This document shows positions 49,027-60,448 of a stretch of DNA of 64,000 nucleotides, in pieces (position 1 is the first letter of the stretch; the number at the start of each line of letters is the position of its first letter). The translations under genes were made by a program, and so were the position numbers. The notes below the pieces were generated by a model, which saw only the letters and a program-made list of their open reading frames with translations, did no database searches and had not been told where the DNA came from. Source of the DNA: Trichosphaerium sp. ATCC 40318 (Eukaryota; Discosea; Flabellinia; Trichosidae); the NCBI GenBank assembly GCA_038496445.1, contig JALMLS010000064.1, forward strand, positions 744,001-808,000, written 5' to 3'.

Positions 49027-50085
49027 ATGGCCAGATCTCTAGCTTGTTTCGCACTTGTACTCGTTCTTGCTGCTTGTGTAGCGTTTGGTAATTCACCCGG
49101 TGTTTTACACCTTCGTTTTAGTTAACGCTAACCCACTTTTGTTAAGGCTCTGCTACTGTAGAAGATGCCTTTACCAGCGAGATGAAAAACTCTCCTCTCT
49201 GGGCTTACATCAAGGACATTGAGCTTACTGCGCAACCTAAGACCGGCACAGTACTTGTAGTAACTTTACAGTACGTTAAACAAATAACCCCGCAAATTGC
49301 GGCTCCATACCACCAACGTTTGTGATGTTATTTTACCCAACGGTGTGGTTATTTTTGGAGTCTAATTTCACTGTAGTGTGGAACCTCCTTCAAATGTCGA
49401 TAAAGAAATGCCAACGCAGTTCTCAGGATTCGTCATCGTATACCACATTGCTCAAGTAGATATCTCTGAAATAGAACAAGGACACCCAGAAAAACCATCA
49501 AAAGAACACCATCATAAACATCATCATAACCATCATCACCACCATCACCACCATTCTTTAAAACCACACATATACCATCCTCATAGCCACCACCATCATC
49601 ACCAACACCGCGTACGTGAAAATATTCGGTTAAAACATAAAAAAAAAAACCGCATGAAATGGAATTTAAACTAACGATTTGTACAGCCGCTTCAAGTAGA
49701 AATCCAAAACCGCTTGGCTCTCCTCTTTGGTACGTGCATTTTTAATTCAGGAGATTTCTTTTACCACTTTTTGCAGTTTTTGTTTTTCTGTTCTTACAAC
49801 CGCCCTGACTTACTACTAGTTGCTGCTTTGATTGCTTGCTGTTGTTCTTGCTGTTGTCGTATGTGTTGTTCCAAGAGAAAAGCTTGCAAACGACCAGTTG
49901 AAGGTAATGACGAAGTACCTTTGGATACGGAAGAGGAATATTCCGAAGAAGAAGATGAACTTTCACCTGCCGCTCAATCATACGCTCCAGGACAATATGT
50001 ACCAGTATACCCAGGCATGTACGCACCAATGCAACAAATGCCACGTGGAGCAATGTTGTACCCTATGCAACCTGTAGAAGAGTAA
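49027..50085 (+). CDS. Type I membrane protein with His-rich ectodomain and Cys-rich juxtamembrane
   Basis: Signal peptide MARSLACFALVLVLAACVAF, then an ectodomain (EDAFTSEMKNSPLWAYIKDI, FSGFVIVYHIAQVDISE), and a stretch with about 28 histidines (49510-49610, e.g. HHKHHHNHHHHHHHH). Introns starting GTACGT, ending near 49686 and 49835, join to PLQVEIQNRLALLF and VAALIACCCSCCCRMCC, a membrane segment rich in cysteines that are likely palmitoylated. The tail is acidic (DTEEEYSEEEDELSP), then Pro/Met/Tyr-rich (YVPVYPGMYAPMQQMP). The His cluster could bind zinc, copper or nickel; this is inference. No family is recognised. A CATAAATA element sits about 28 bp before the ATG. Confidence 0.55.
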
Positions 50086-50521
50086 ACTAAAACATCAGTT
50101 TACCTTATTGTTACAATAAAAAACTTTGTTTTTTGCGCAACTCCTTGTGCAAAACAATCAAAAAAAAGCGTCTCTCAGTAATTAACTCCTTTTACTTCTA
50201 ATGTATATTCAATATTGCACGTGAAGTTATCAAGTTAGATGAAAATTCTTGAGGACAGAAATGTCAACAATAAACTTTTTTTTTTTTGATTGGATGTATT
50301 AATACACTATCTCTGTTGCATGTTGAACTCCTACAGTATTGGTTTTATTTATTTTATAATTATTGCATGCCTTTAGTAGTAGTGGAGTCGTTGTTATGTA
50401 CATAAAATGGGAGTTTCTACTGGGAGTGGGGAAAGAGATGATGAAAAAAAAAATACCCATAAGATCGCCAAATTCAATTCTAAGTTCCTCTTCCTTTCCT
50501 TCTTTTTCTTTGCTTGCAAAA

Positions 50522-52550
50522 TTATTTTCTAGCATTATTGGCACCACCAATATATCTATGTAGCATAAATGCACCAACAACAGCAACAGCAGCTCCACTA
50601 AGAAGTCCTAAAGCAGCCAAAGGTGAAAGTTGATCTTCTTCTGCTTCTTCTTCAATAGCGATAGCCTAAACGAAGATAAGAATATTGATTAAGGTTTTGA
50701 ATAACAAAACTCCTTTTTACCAGCGGATTCTCATAAAAACATGAAAAAAAAAAAAAGAGAAAAAAGAAGATTTTTCTTTTTGAGTTTCTGGTTTTTTGCC
50801 GCCGTTAAATTTGACGTCGCATAGATGCCTTGCGTGAGAGAGAGGTACTCTCCTTTTTTCTATTTTGTTCATCTATAAATTCAAGCTCATTTATCCTTTC
50901 CTCAAGTATGATAGCCTGAAACAAATTAAACATATATAACATCGGTAATAACAATAAAAGTCAGCAAGCAACCTACCTCTGGTTCTGTAGCTGGAGTTCT
51001 CTTTAGTGATCTTAGATACTCACGTGCTTGTTTTAAATCTTTTGGGACAACTTTGCCTTCAATAAACATGCGACATAACTGGTTACATATTAATCAAACC
51101 AAAGAACACTCTTCAAAAAAAAGAAAGAAAATAACTTGTACGTACACGTAAGCAAGCTTCAGAACAATTTAGGTCTTTCGCCTTTATCCATAATTTCTGT
51201 GCAGTAGGATACTCACCACGCTTAAAAGCAACAAGTCCAAGATGATAGAATGCAATTGGTACACCTGAAGTCGATTAGCAAACAACAAAAACTCAAGTAC
51301 AGAAGCACAACTTTTTTACCAAAAAGAAAAAAGCGAACACGTGCTAAACATCATCTCCTACGCACCTTGCTTTGCAGCTTTACTGTACCACTCTTCTGAA
51401 ATAAACAAGTCCTGTTCAATTCCTGCAGTACCATTAAAGTACACATGACCAATCATCAACTGAGCCTCTGGATCATTCCATTGTTTATTAGCCATTCTAG
51501 GTGTTTTATTAAAAACAAGAACAGAAAAAAACGAAACGTCAAAAAACCCACAATCTTTTCTTTTAACGTTGACATAAGGAATGACTCTGGCGAGAGGTGG
51601 AATGACGTACTTCAAAAAATCAAGTGCTTTCGTTGCGTCTGTTTTTAATATATCTAAAAACTTTTTATCCAAGCCCAGGTATACCCTGGCTGCACCTTTT
51701 TGAGCCTAAACATGTTAACAAATGATAAAATAAAAGTGATTATTTTTTTCTTTATCTTCTCAAAGAATTGATAAAATCCTGTTTCTGACGGCAACAAAAA
51801 CAAGCCATATATAACTACAGTCATAATATAACTTGTCAAAAGAGCGTAGAACACCAGGTAGAAGAAATAAAACGACAACAAGATAGAAAAAAAGTGGTGA
51901 GAAAGCAAAAACAACACGTACCAGCAATAACCCTTTCTTTGCTGCAGCAAGCATATTACGAAATCCTTCGCGTAGATCAACCTCAAAATGGCGCCCATGT
52001 ATTTTAGCTTGAGCAAACTCATATTGAGATTGACCATCAATGTCTTCTCCTTTCAATACTGGACCCTTTAAATAAGATGATTTTGTCAGTATTGAGAGAC
52101 TGGATGATGAATACGTTTTTTTGTAAACCGATAGACTGATTTTGGCTGAAAAGGCAACTTTTATCCGTTTTGTTGTCATTTACCTTTACTAGCATTGGCC
52201 ATGGCGTTTTACGCTTCTTTTCAAGATCAATAGATACTTTACCATCAGAAAGAAACCATAAGCTATGCATTACTGGCTCAAATAGCGTTCCCTATACCCA
52301 ATCAGTACATTATTTTATAAAACGCCATGTTTCCGCGGCTTTTTTTTTCTGTACGAGTTCCTAATGCGTTACGCGTAGAAATAATACATACTTGTACAAT
52401 TGGGGTTTGTCCTTTAATCCCAGCACAAATTTGATCATTCTTTATTATAATAGCAATGTCTTTCTTGCTTTTATTCGGTGGTATATAGAACGAAACGCAT
52501 GCTTCATCATGGTGATCACTCCATTCATAAAAAGTACCAAAACGCGACAT
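50522..52550 (-). CDS. CS (NudC-like) domain plus Sel1 repeats, C-terminal membrane anchor
   Basis: ATG at 52550: MSRFGTFYEWSDHHDEACVS. The first ~110 residues match a CS/p23 domain of NudC type: YEWSDHHDEACVSFYIPP, IKGQTPIVQGTLF, SLWFLSDGKVSIDLEKKRK, TPWPMLVKG. Sel1/TPR-like repeats follow (QYEFAQAKIHGRHFEVDLR, NDPEAQLMIGHVYFNGTAG, SEEWYSKAAKQG, AFYHLGLVAFKRGEYPTAQK). The C-terminus is acidic (EEEAEEDQ), then a hydrophobic segment LAALGLLSGAAVAVVGAFML with a short basic tail, which would make it a tail-anchored protein. By family knowledge CS domains work with Hsp90 and Sel1 repeats serve as adaptors, so a membrane-bound co-chaperone is a fair inference. Confidence 0.65.
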
Positions 52551-52867
52551 TCGCTCGTGTGACGTTTAATGCGCGTAAATCAAAACGAAATAGTGAATTT
52601 AGGCTCTTTGTAAGCCAAGTCAACCCATTTCATTTTCCAAAAACTTTCGTGCAGCCAAAACGAGCATGTTCCGTTGTGAGATGGCTATTGCTAGTAACAA
52701 CTGATGAATTATACTTTTGAGGCTTAACGACTGTTTTGGTACTGAACTCAACTTTATAAATCAACAAAGAAAAACGTTTCACTGAGTTAACAAAAAAGAA
52801 AAGTTTTTATTTTACCAACAAATACAAAAGCGAAATATAACATCGCTGTTAACCCAATGTAATGACT

Positions 52868-54682
52868 TTACTTTTGTTTGTCAGCTTCTACAAGAAGAAA
52901 ATAAGGTAAGAGAAGGAAGAAAACATTGCAAACTCAAAACTTCAAAAAAAAATTGAACTCATTTGAACAAAGTCAAGTGACAGCTGTTAACGTACTTGGA
53001 TCATAGTCTTCATCCAAGAATCTAGTCAAAGACTCGGCGGTGGCTACTTTAGCATCACCTTTGAGCACTTTACCGATTGGCAAGAAACGCCATTGACCAT
53101 CATTTTCAGGATCTCTGAATACCTTGCAGAAGCACAATCCACGGACTTTACCGAGCTTCTCATTGATGACGTAACGACATTTTTCATCTTGAGTCAAGTC
53201 ATCGCACAAACGGACGTAAGCTTGTGGAACATCTTTGAAAGATTTGCTGCCTTTTAAAAAAATATGAGTATAAACAAAAGGAAAAAAACTGTTGATCAGA
53301 GTGGTGCAAGAAACATCGAACTTGTCTTTCTAATAAGAGTATCGTACCTGTGTAGACATGGATAACGAACACGAGGTTCTTGACGGATGCTTTAAGGCTG
53401 TTCAAGTTGACAGTGATACGTTCTTGGTCACCTTCCTTGTTTGAGCTTCTTGCATTGGTAATATCGCCACTGTGTTCGATATCAAATTTCTTGCTCTTTA
53501 GTTGCTTGAAGGAAATTGTTTCGATCAATTTATCCTTCTTATCAAAGAGAACAAGTGATGCATCCAAGTCAAAGTCGGTACTCCAACCAAGGCCCTAATA
53601 ATGATAAACAACAACTCGAACAAGTACGGAAAAAAAAAGCGAAATGTTGAACGAAAGCTACTGGGCACTGAATGACACGTACAACGAATACTTTGGCCAT
53701 GTGACGTTCAACCCAGTTGAATACTTCACCACGAGCAAGCATTTGGGAGGATTCTCTTTTCAAAGTCTACAAGGAGCGTCAGCAAAAAAAATTATACGAA
53801 AGACTTTTGTTGACATTTGAAGTTAGTCGTTGAAGAAAAACTTACTGGCTTCTTCTTTGTTGTGCGAGCCTTCTTCTTTGGTGTAGTCTTGGTAGGACTG
53901 GCCTTGCGCTTCTTAGGGCTAGCTCTCTTGGTGGCCTTTTTAGGAGTGGTTTTTTTAGTGGCAGCCTTGCGTCCTCTTTTCTTAGGAGCAGGCTTACTAC
54001 CAGTAGTTTTCTTGGCTCTAGTGGTCTTCTTTGTTGTCTTCTTGGTAGTCTTCTTAGTGGTCTTTTTCGTAGTGCGCCTGTGAACGTATAAGACAAAGCA
54101 CAAAGGCGACAAAAAGGCGAAACGTATTTTTGAAGATTTGCCACTTACTTTTTGGTTGTCTTTTTAACGCTAGATACACGAATACGGTACGAAGCACGTT
54201 TCTGGATGAGCAAGTTCTTCTCTACACCGCTAGAAATAGGTTAGTTCGCAGAAAAAATGCAATGTACGAACCCGGCAAGAGCATTTCTTACATAGCGTCT
54301 GTAGGTGCTAGGATTGACATCAAAGTTCTGTTCTACGTACTTTGCAATCGCAATGTAACTGATAAACTACGAAAATAGTATTAGATTTGTTACTTCTGAG
54401 CAAACACAAAACAGCTCATAGCCAGTAAAAAACCGTTACATGTACTTGTAGAAAATAGGAAAAGAAAGTCGATGAAAGAGAAAAAAAGTGTTCTACGAAC
54501 GATCTCTTCTGATTTTTCGCAAAATAAGTCCATTGATCATGCACTGTTGTTGTACTAACCTTACGAACGTTACCAGCAGCAATATCTTCGATGGCGAGGG
54601 CAACCATCACGGAATAAGGCTTCTTAGTGGCTGTAGCCACTTTTTTTTTCTTTGTACTCTTTGTTGATTTTCTGGCAGGCAT
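52868..54682 (-). CDS. Linker histone H1 (H15)-like domain fused to lysine-rich tail and TerD domain
   Basis: One gene by splice phase. ATG 54682 gives MPARKSTKSTKKKKVATATK, then an H15 winged helix: PYSVMVALAIEDIAAGN, SYIAIAKYVEQNF, TYRRYVRNALAGGVEKNLLI, ASYRIRVSS. A tail of TTKK repeats and KRGRKAATKKTTPKK follows at 54080-53860. Then, after an intron starting GTAAGT, come TLKRESSQMLARGEVFNW and a full TerD domain: GLGWSTDFDLDASLVLFD, IEHSGDITNARSS, ERITVNLNSLKASV, KDVPQAYVRLCDDL, QWRFLPIGKVL. It stops at 52868 with KADKQK. H15 binds linker DNA; TerD domains bind Ca2+ and occur in tellurite/stress systems. I infer a chromatin protein with a Ca2+- or stress-responsive module. I know of no such fusion. 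Confidence 0.82.
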
Positions 54683-55282
54683 CTTTGAGTTCTTTTGAGT
54701 ACGCGATGCGGTTGAGGTGGTAGGTTTATTTAAAAATTAAGGTCACATGTTACCGTTAAGCCAAAAGTAACCGTTGGTTTGGCGGCATTTACTTAATACA
54801 AGAGTGTTTATAACTTGTTCATTCAATAATTATTTAATTTTGTTTGGTTGTGTTTTTGATATTTTTTTTTTTGATAATTTTCTTGTGTTGTGGTGTATCT
54901 CCTTGTCTATTTACCTTCTCGTTTAAATATACGAACGTGTCAGGTTATATTCTCGGGTTTGTTAGGCGGATTAGATACTTATACTACCGTTAATGGCGTA
55001 AATCACATAACAGCAAAAAGCGACTTTTTTTTGTTCATAAGAACAAACCCCTGACCGCTGCTTATACATCCATTTGATAACCCTCGGTATCTCGCGTTAT
55101 ATCGCATACTAGTACAGTGTACTATCCTACGATAACACGCTTAAAATGGTCGCATTTGTGATGAATTTCCGAAGCCATAATATCTTTAGAGCGTTCTGAC
55201 TTTGTTACGGGAGCTCATGTTGGAAATAATGCAAATGTGCATCGCGAGAGCCACCTACGCATTATTGTTAGCATCTCAGGTA
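54683..55282. other. Intergenic, no gene recognised
   Basis: A 600 bp gap between the histone-TerD start and the end of the fourth DDWY gene. AT-rich with poly-T runs; it presumably contains the promoter of the histone-TerD gene. No RNA gene or repeat stood out. Confidence 0.5.
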
Positions 55283-56901
55283 TTATAACGATGCATGCCA
55301 TTGCTCTGAACGCTTCATTCTCTCCTCTATATGACTTGGTCGTTCGTAAAACACTTTTTTATGTTTTTCTGCGTTACGAAGAGAATCCAGGACATCATTC
55401 CACGAAGACTGCAACATAACGCAACCAAGACGTCGTAGCTGATCAGACGATACTCGTTTACACTCATCAATAGTATTGAGATCCATCTTGTCTTTGACAT
55501 ACTCAACGAACTCTCGAATATTCTGTTGTGATTTCCAAAAGTTACGAGAAATACAGGCTATTATTAAACAAAAGATTGAGCAAAATGATATCAAGAGTAG
55601 GTCACGTACTGAATTTCCAAGGTATCCAATTGTATTGAGGGTATAACGAAACAAGTAAATCCTTATAGGAGTTCATACCACAGCTTCTAAATTCAAAGTA
55701 AATTAAAACGAGACGACACTTTTTTTTTTGATAAAACTCTACCGGACTACAGCTCCTGCACGATCAATTGATCCAAAATCAGATGCTGTTACATTATACC
55801 AATCATTAATTTGCCGTATATTCAGTTTTTGTTCAGCCTAGGGATCACCAAGTGAGCAAGATAGGTCGAGATGTAAAAAAGATATTCGTACATATCGAAT
55901 AAATGAGCGTAAATTCTCCTGTTCACTCCAAAAATATCGTCTAGTAGCAGCTTTGATAAAGTAAATAAAAACTCCCTTAAACGTAAATCATACTGAATTT
56001 CCAAGGTATCCATACATAGTCACAGTATATGACCTCAAGTAATCGGCCCAAAGAACCACCGTAGTAGTGACTATCATGAAAAAAACCCGTTAGCTTCAAA
56101 GAAATAAAGATCGGCAGGTCAACTCTACCAAGAAACGTACTTTATAAGACGAGAAGCACCCATATCATATAATTCACGCACGTGAACTTTATACCAATCA
56201 CTAACTTTTTTTATATTAAGTTCAGCTTCGACCTATTTTTGGCGTGAGTTTTACAAAAGAAAAAGGTTAAAAAGAGAAAAGATAGAATTGTCCTCCATTT
56301 TTATGCGATTGAGTTGTTTAGTAAGTACCTCTCTTATGTATATTGTCTGGTTGCTTAAACTTTGCCAAAAATGTGTCGGTACACCCACTACAAAAGAGAA
56401 TTTTTTGTTAATTCCAAAAAAGCCAATTTTGACACTTTTTTTCCCAAAGTGTCAAAAAAAAAGTCGTACGGAATTTCCATGGTAGCCATTTGTACATTGG
56501 GTAGTGATGTTTAATAACATTTTGAAGGGAAGTGTCATAATTTCTAATATTTTCAAAAAGTTAGGCTTTTGTCGTTTATTTCGTACTCATAGCTCATTAT
56601 TCGTACCGAATTATCTTGTAACCGAGGTGACCACCTTTTCTGAAGGTTTTTTGACTGATTTGATACCAACCGTCAAGTGTTTTTAATCCTAGACGTTTTT
56701 CTGTCTTTTAAGAGTAAGTTGACGCATTTTTATGGTTAATGTACGTCGTAAATGAAGTCTCGTTCGTCTTGTTGTGCTATTTTGTATTTAAAGTCCTCAG
56801 CCGCTCTTCGCATCTTATTATGTAAGTATTGTGCGGTTTAGCGATTGTTTACTAACCTTTTGAGTATGAGCTCGTTCTACGCGTTTTATTACGTTTGCCA
56901 T
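55283..56901 (-). CDS. DDWY-repeat protein, about four repeats, degenerate last unit
   Basis: Fourth family member. From ATG at 56901 (MANVIKRVERAHTQK), an intron joins to MRRAAEDFKYKIAQQ and then TEKRLGLKTLDGWYQ. Units have cores LDGWYQI, VSDWYKV, INDWYNV and a last one, IDECKRV, that has lost W-Y. Other conserved parts are YPMYKWLPWKFR, GVPTHFWQS, YGGSLGRLLEVIY, VWIPWKF, RRYFWSEQENLRSF and YPQYNWIPWKF. The C-terminus is HIEERMKRSEQWHASL; no nuclease domain. Introns again fall after W.FK and after the unit end. The gene lies 37 kb from the other copies. Function unknown. Confidence 0.68.
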
Positions 56902-57376
56902 TAGTTAGATGCGTTTTACGACTAGCGGAGCACGAAACAGCGTATTGGATAACAAATAACTCAGCAATGCTAGTTATCACTTTGATTCGTTACAATCGTA
57001 AAGGTAAGGCGAACAGTAGATAAATTATTGCACAATAACGTTCAATACACGACTTAACCAAAAAGTCAAAGTGTCACATTTTGTAAAACAGAAATTAAAT
57101 TTCTACCTGTCTCATCATCATCATCTGTTGATGCTATGGCGGTACGCACGTTAAAATCTATTTACAAGATAAAATGACATCTAACGTTGCTAAAAAACAC
57201 CTAGGATGTCTTGAATTTGTATGATACAACAACTATATTAGTTACACTAAGGGGGAGGGTTCAATTCGGTACAAGAAAGAGATTAGCTCGGACCTACAAG
57301 AATGTCTTTCTAGGTAACCCCAAATAAGCCCTATTCGCGTTTTTATGACAGATTTGCGCGCTTACAACGTCATAAG
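56902..57376. other. Divergent intergenic region; may hold 5' exons of the RhoGEF gene
   Basis: Lies between the start of the fourth DDWY gene and the first assigned RhoGEF exon. Frames such as VTLRGRVQFGTRKRLARTY (57240-57300) and SRFYDRFARLQRH (57335-57376) look open and could be 5' exons, but no start and join could be settled. Confidence 0.4.
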
Positions 57377-60287
57377 ATGATGTTTTATGATGGTACCATT
57401 CTATTAACACGTGTTAGCATCCGACGCGATTAAAACTATAACACAAGCTTTCTCTATTGATAATAGTCAGGCTTGTATTCTTCTTGATAGACTTCGGAAA
57501 GAAAGTAAGTGATATATTTTAGATACATTGTGTATTAATTTATTGGGTCTTTTATAGATCGTATCGTATGTGCACATGAGAGCAAACGTCATTTTAGAAA
57601 GGGAAGCGGAAGTACACTTTGGAGAATTGCAGGTGAGGTAAGCACATACGCATGTGGATGCCTTAAAAGGCGTTATTTGGTGTGGGTAGTTCGAAAATAA
57701 TTTATTTTATTTTCTACATTTCACGTGATTTTACACGTGGTCTACAAAAGATAAATCAACCTTAAAAGAAGAATTCAAAAACGCCCCATAAAAGGCTTTT
57801 GTTGATGCTTTTCTGAACTGCTCTGTAGGGTACCAGAGTTAGAGCTGTAACAGTTTCTGATCAGATGGATTGGACTCATCATAAGCCACCAGCGCCCGCA
57901 ACTGAAAAACTACGGTCGTCTACACCAAACAAAAAACTAAGCAGGAATAATGGAAATTCGGATGTGACATCAGGATCACAATCTCCAAAGCAAAGAACAG
58001 AACGTCCAAAAACTAGCCGAAGAAGAAGAAGTGGCTCAGTTTCGAAAACAAGAAAAGTAACAACTCCTAAAGGAAGGCGGAGAGCACAGACTATCCTACC
58101 AAAACGAGTTGACGCTGGTTTGTCCAAAGGTAGCACATCGCAGTTTATGATAACAAAGTACTTAACTTCTTTTTTGCTCACAACTATTCACAGGTGATGC
58201 GCGCTACGCAATACGGTTCATACTACCGTTTCAGACAACCGCTGTTCTTTGCCAACCAACTGATACACTTCGACAAGTAATTGAGCGTACTATAGCAGGC
58301 AGGGACCAGACAAATCTTAGTGTAGATGACTACCATGTAACAACCCCAAATGGAAGAAAATTATCAATAGAGAAGCAAGTATCAAGCCTCAGCCTCTCAA
58401 AATCATGTACAATACGATGTTGCGAGCCAAAAGGTGTAGAAAAATTACAAGGCACTGTAAAATTCTCGAGGGCTAACAGTGCGCCTTTTGCGCGGCGAAA
58501 TACGATGGACTCACCAAGACTATCTCCTAAGCTCCCTGTTAATGTACGTTATTGAATTGAAAGTTTTTCTTTCTGCACGTTTTTTTTACAATGTTATAAC
58601 TTGTGTACTAGCTTCCAGCTGGAAGTGGCGTTCAATCAATGATGACACCTAAGAAGCAAGGGAGCCTGCCATCTCTACAATCAATACACCAGCAAGTCAA
58701 TATTTTTTTTCTATTATTGATGCATTAATAACGTTATAACAGCCGAATGCAAACACAAGCTTCACCGATAGATAAACCACGTGATACAAGACAATCAGTA
58801 TTTTATGAAATAATAGAAACAGAAGAATCGTTCTTAAATGATCTTGACATTTGTATAACAGTAAGCCTTTCTTTCAAAGAACATCTTGTTTTGTTAACAT
58901 TATTTGATGACTTGTTTACTAGGCTTTCTATAAAGGATGCCTCTATCGTCCTGGTATTCCAGAATCTTCAATACGAGGTATATTCCTAAACATTGAAGAC
59001 TCTTTACTACTGAACTCTCGAAACCTTGTCCGAGAATTGAGAAAGTTGAACGCTACAGATCCATTTAAACAGAACATGTCAAAAGTCTTCTTGGAATCAA
59101 AGAAGATGCTTGATGACCTTCAGAAGTACTGTGCTAACTATCCATCTGCTAAAAAAGCAGCTGAAGAACTTGTAAAATCAAATAACACTTTCGGAAGATT
59201 TGTTGAAGAACAAACTGCAAATAATGGTGGTTTGACTCTAGATGACTTTCTCATTAAGCCAATGCAACGGTATGTTTATAAAACAATACTATTGGGTTTT
59301 GTACATTTGATGAATTTCGTTAACACGTGAATAGTATTTGTCGGTATCCGCTTTTATTACGTGAACTCCAGAAAAACACAATAGAAGGCTCTCCAGATTT
59401 TGAAGTACGCAACCTACTTCTGGTGTTGGTGATACCGTTCCAACTAATTATAGGGTATACCTAAAGCTCTTGAGATGGTAAAATCAGTGATCACAGGTGC
59501 AAATGAAGTGAAGAGGATTACGGACAGTTTGGCTAGGATTAATGAACTTAACTTTTCGTGGGAGAAACCTCAAGTACGCATATTGTAGAAATTGTCACGT
59601 GTTTGTGTTTTGTTGTTGTTGTTGGATCCGCTCGTACTGTTTTTTAAAACAGTACTGGTGGCTGCAGCTTTGAGTCTCAACGCAAAGACAAAACAAGTTC
59701 AACAATGTTTGTGTTTATGCTGATTATTTGATAGTACAAGGAAACGTTTGAGTCTATTAGAAAAGTACACTCATTGGTTATAATTAAGGAAGGCTGGGTT
59801 AAAGATGATAAAAAGAGAAAGTTCTATTTATTTTTACTTAATCATGTCATCTTGGTAACAAAGCCAAAGAGTACGTTGTAAACAAATTATTACAATTTTT
59901 TTTCGGGGTTAATTAAATCACGTGAGTGTTAACATACAATGTATTTTTAGGTAAGAATCATGAAGTTTATAAAATACTACCAATGTCAACAATTGTTGTA
60001 TGTAATATGCCTACAATGCCTTCAAGTAAAAGCGAAGACAATGGCATTAGATTGGTATGACTTTTTCTTTGTTTTCGCCTTTTTTTCAGCGTTCAAATTC
60101 TACAGTGTAACTCTTGTTTCTTGGTTTTTATTCCTGTTTAGATGCTTACAGACACAAATCTTAAACTTAATCTGAAATTTGATTCTACATTTGAATACAA
60201 AGACTGGCTTTCTATCCTACAAGCTTGTACATAAATAACTTATTTATCTCACTTTTTTCTTTGTTTTTTAATTCAGGGAAAGTTTGA
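57377..60287 (+). CDS. RhoGEF: DEP-like N-terminus, Ras-binding-like segment, DH-PH
   Basis: The first assigned exon reads MMFYD, with a 25 nt intron (57393-57417), then ASDAIKTITQAFSIDNSQAC, LLDRLRKE and SGSTLWRIAGE, a winged-helix segment like DEP. A basic Ser/Arg-rich region follows (PKTSRRRRSGSVSK), then DARYAIRFILPFQTTAVL / TDTLRQVIERTIAG, like a Ras-binding ubiquitin fold. The DH domain is clear: RQSVFYEIIETEESFLNDLD, KVFLESKKMLDDLQKY, LTLDDFLIKPMQR, ICRYPLLLRELQK. The PH part has IKEGWVKDDKKRKFYLFLLN, HVILVTKPK and FEYKDWLSILQ. By family knowledge it activates Rho/Rac GTPases. An intron near 58692-58742 appears to use a GCAAGT donor. The true start may be upstream. Confidence 0.8.
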
Positions 60288-60448
60288 GCAATTTGCCCAA
60301 AACAATGTTTGGATGCATGTACAAACGTCTATTGTATTGACAATACTATATCACTCCCTGTTGATATTATTTTCACGCCATTTATAAATCATAGCTGAAA
60401 GCAGAACGAAGGCTCCTTGGACTAAATACAAGTCATACAAACTAACCA

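Noticed and set aside
49510-49610. CAT/CAC-rich stretch considered as a microsatellite only
   Set aside because: It lies inside an exon flanked by good splice sites and a signal-peptide protein, so it is coding.
53817-54083. Hydrophobic 88-residue plus-strand frame (FFFVVRAFFFGVVL...)
   Set aside because: It is the antisense shadow of the lysine-rich tail of the histone-TerD gene.
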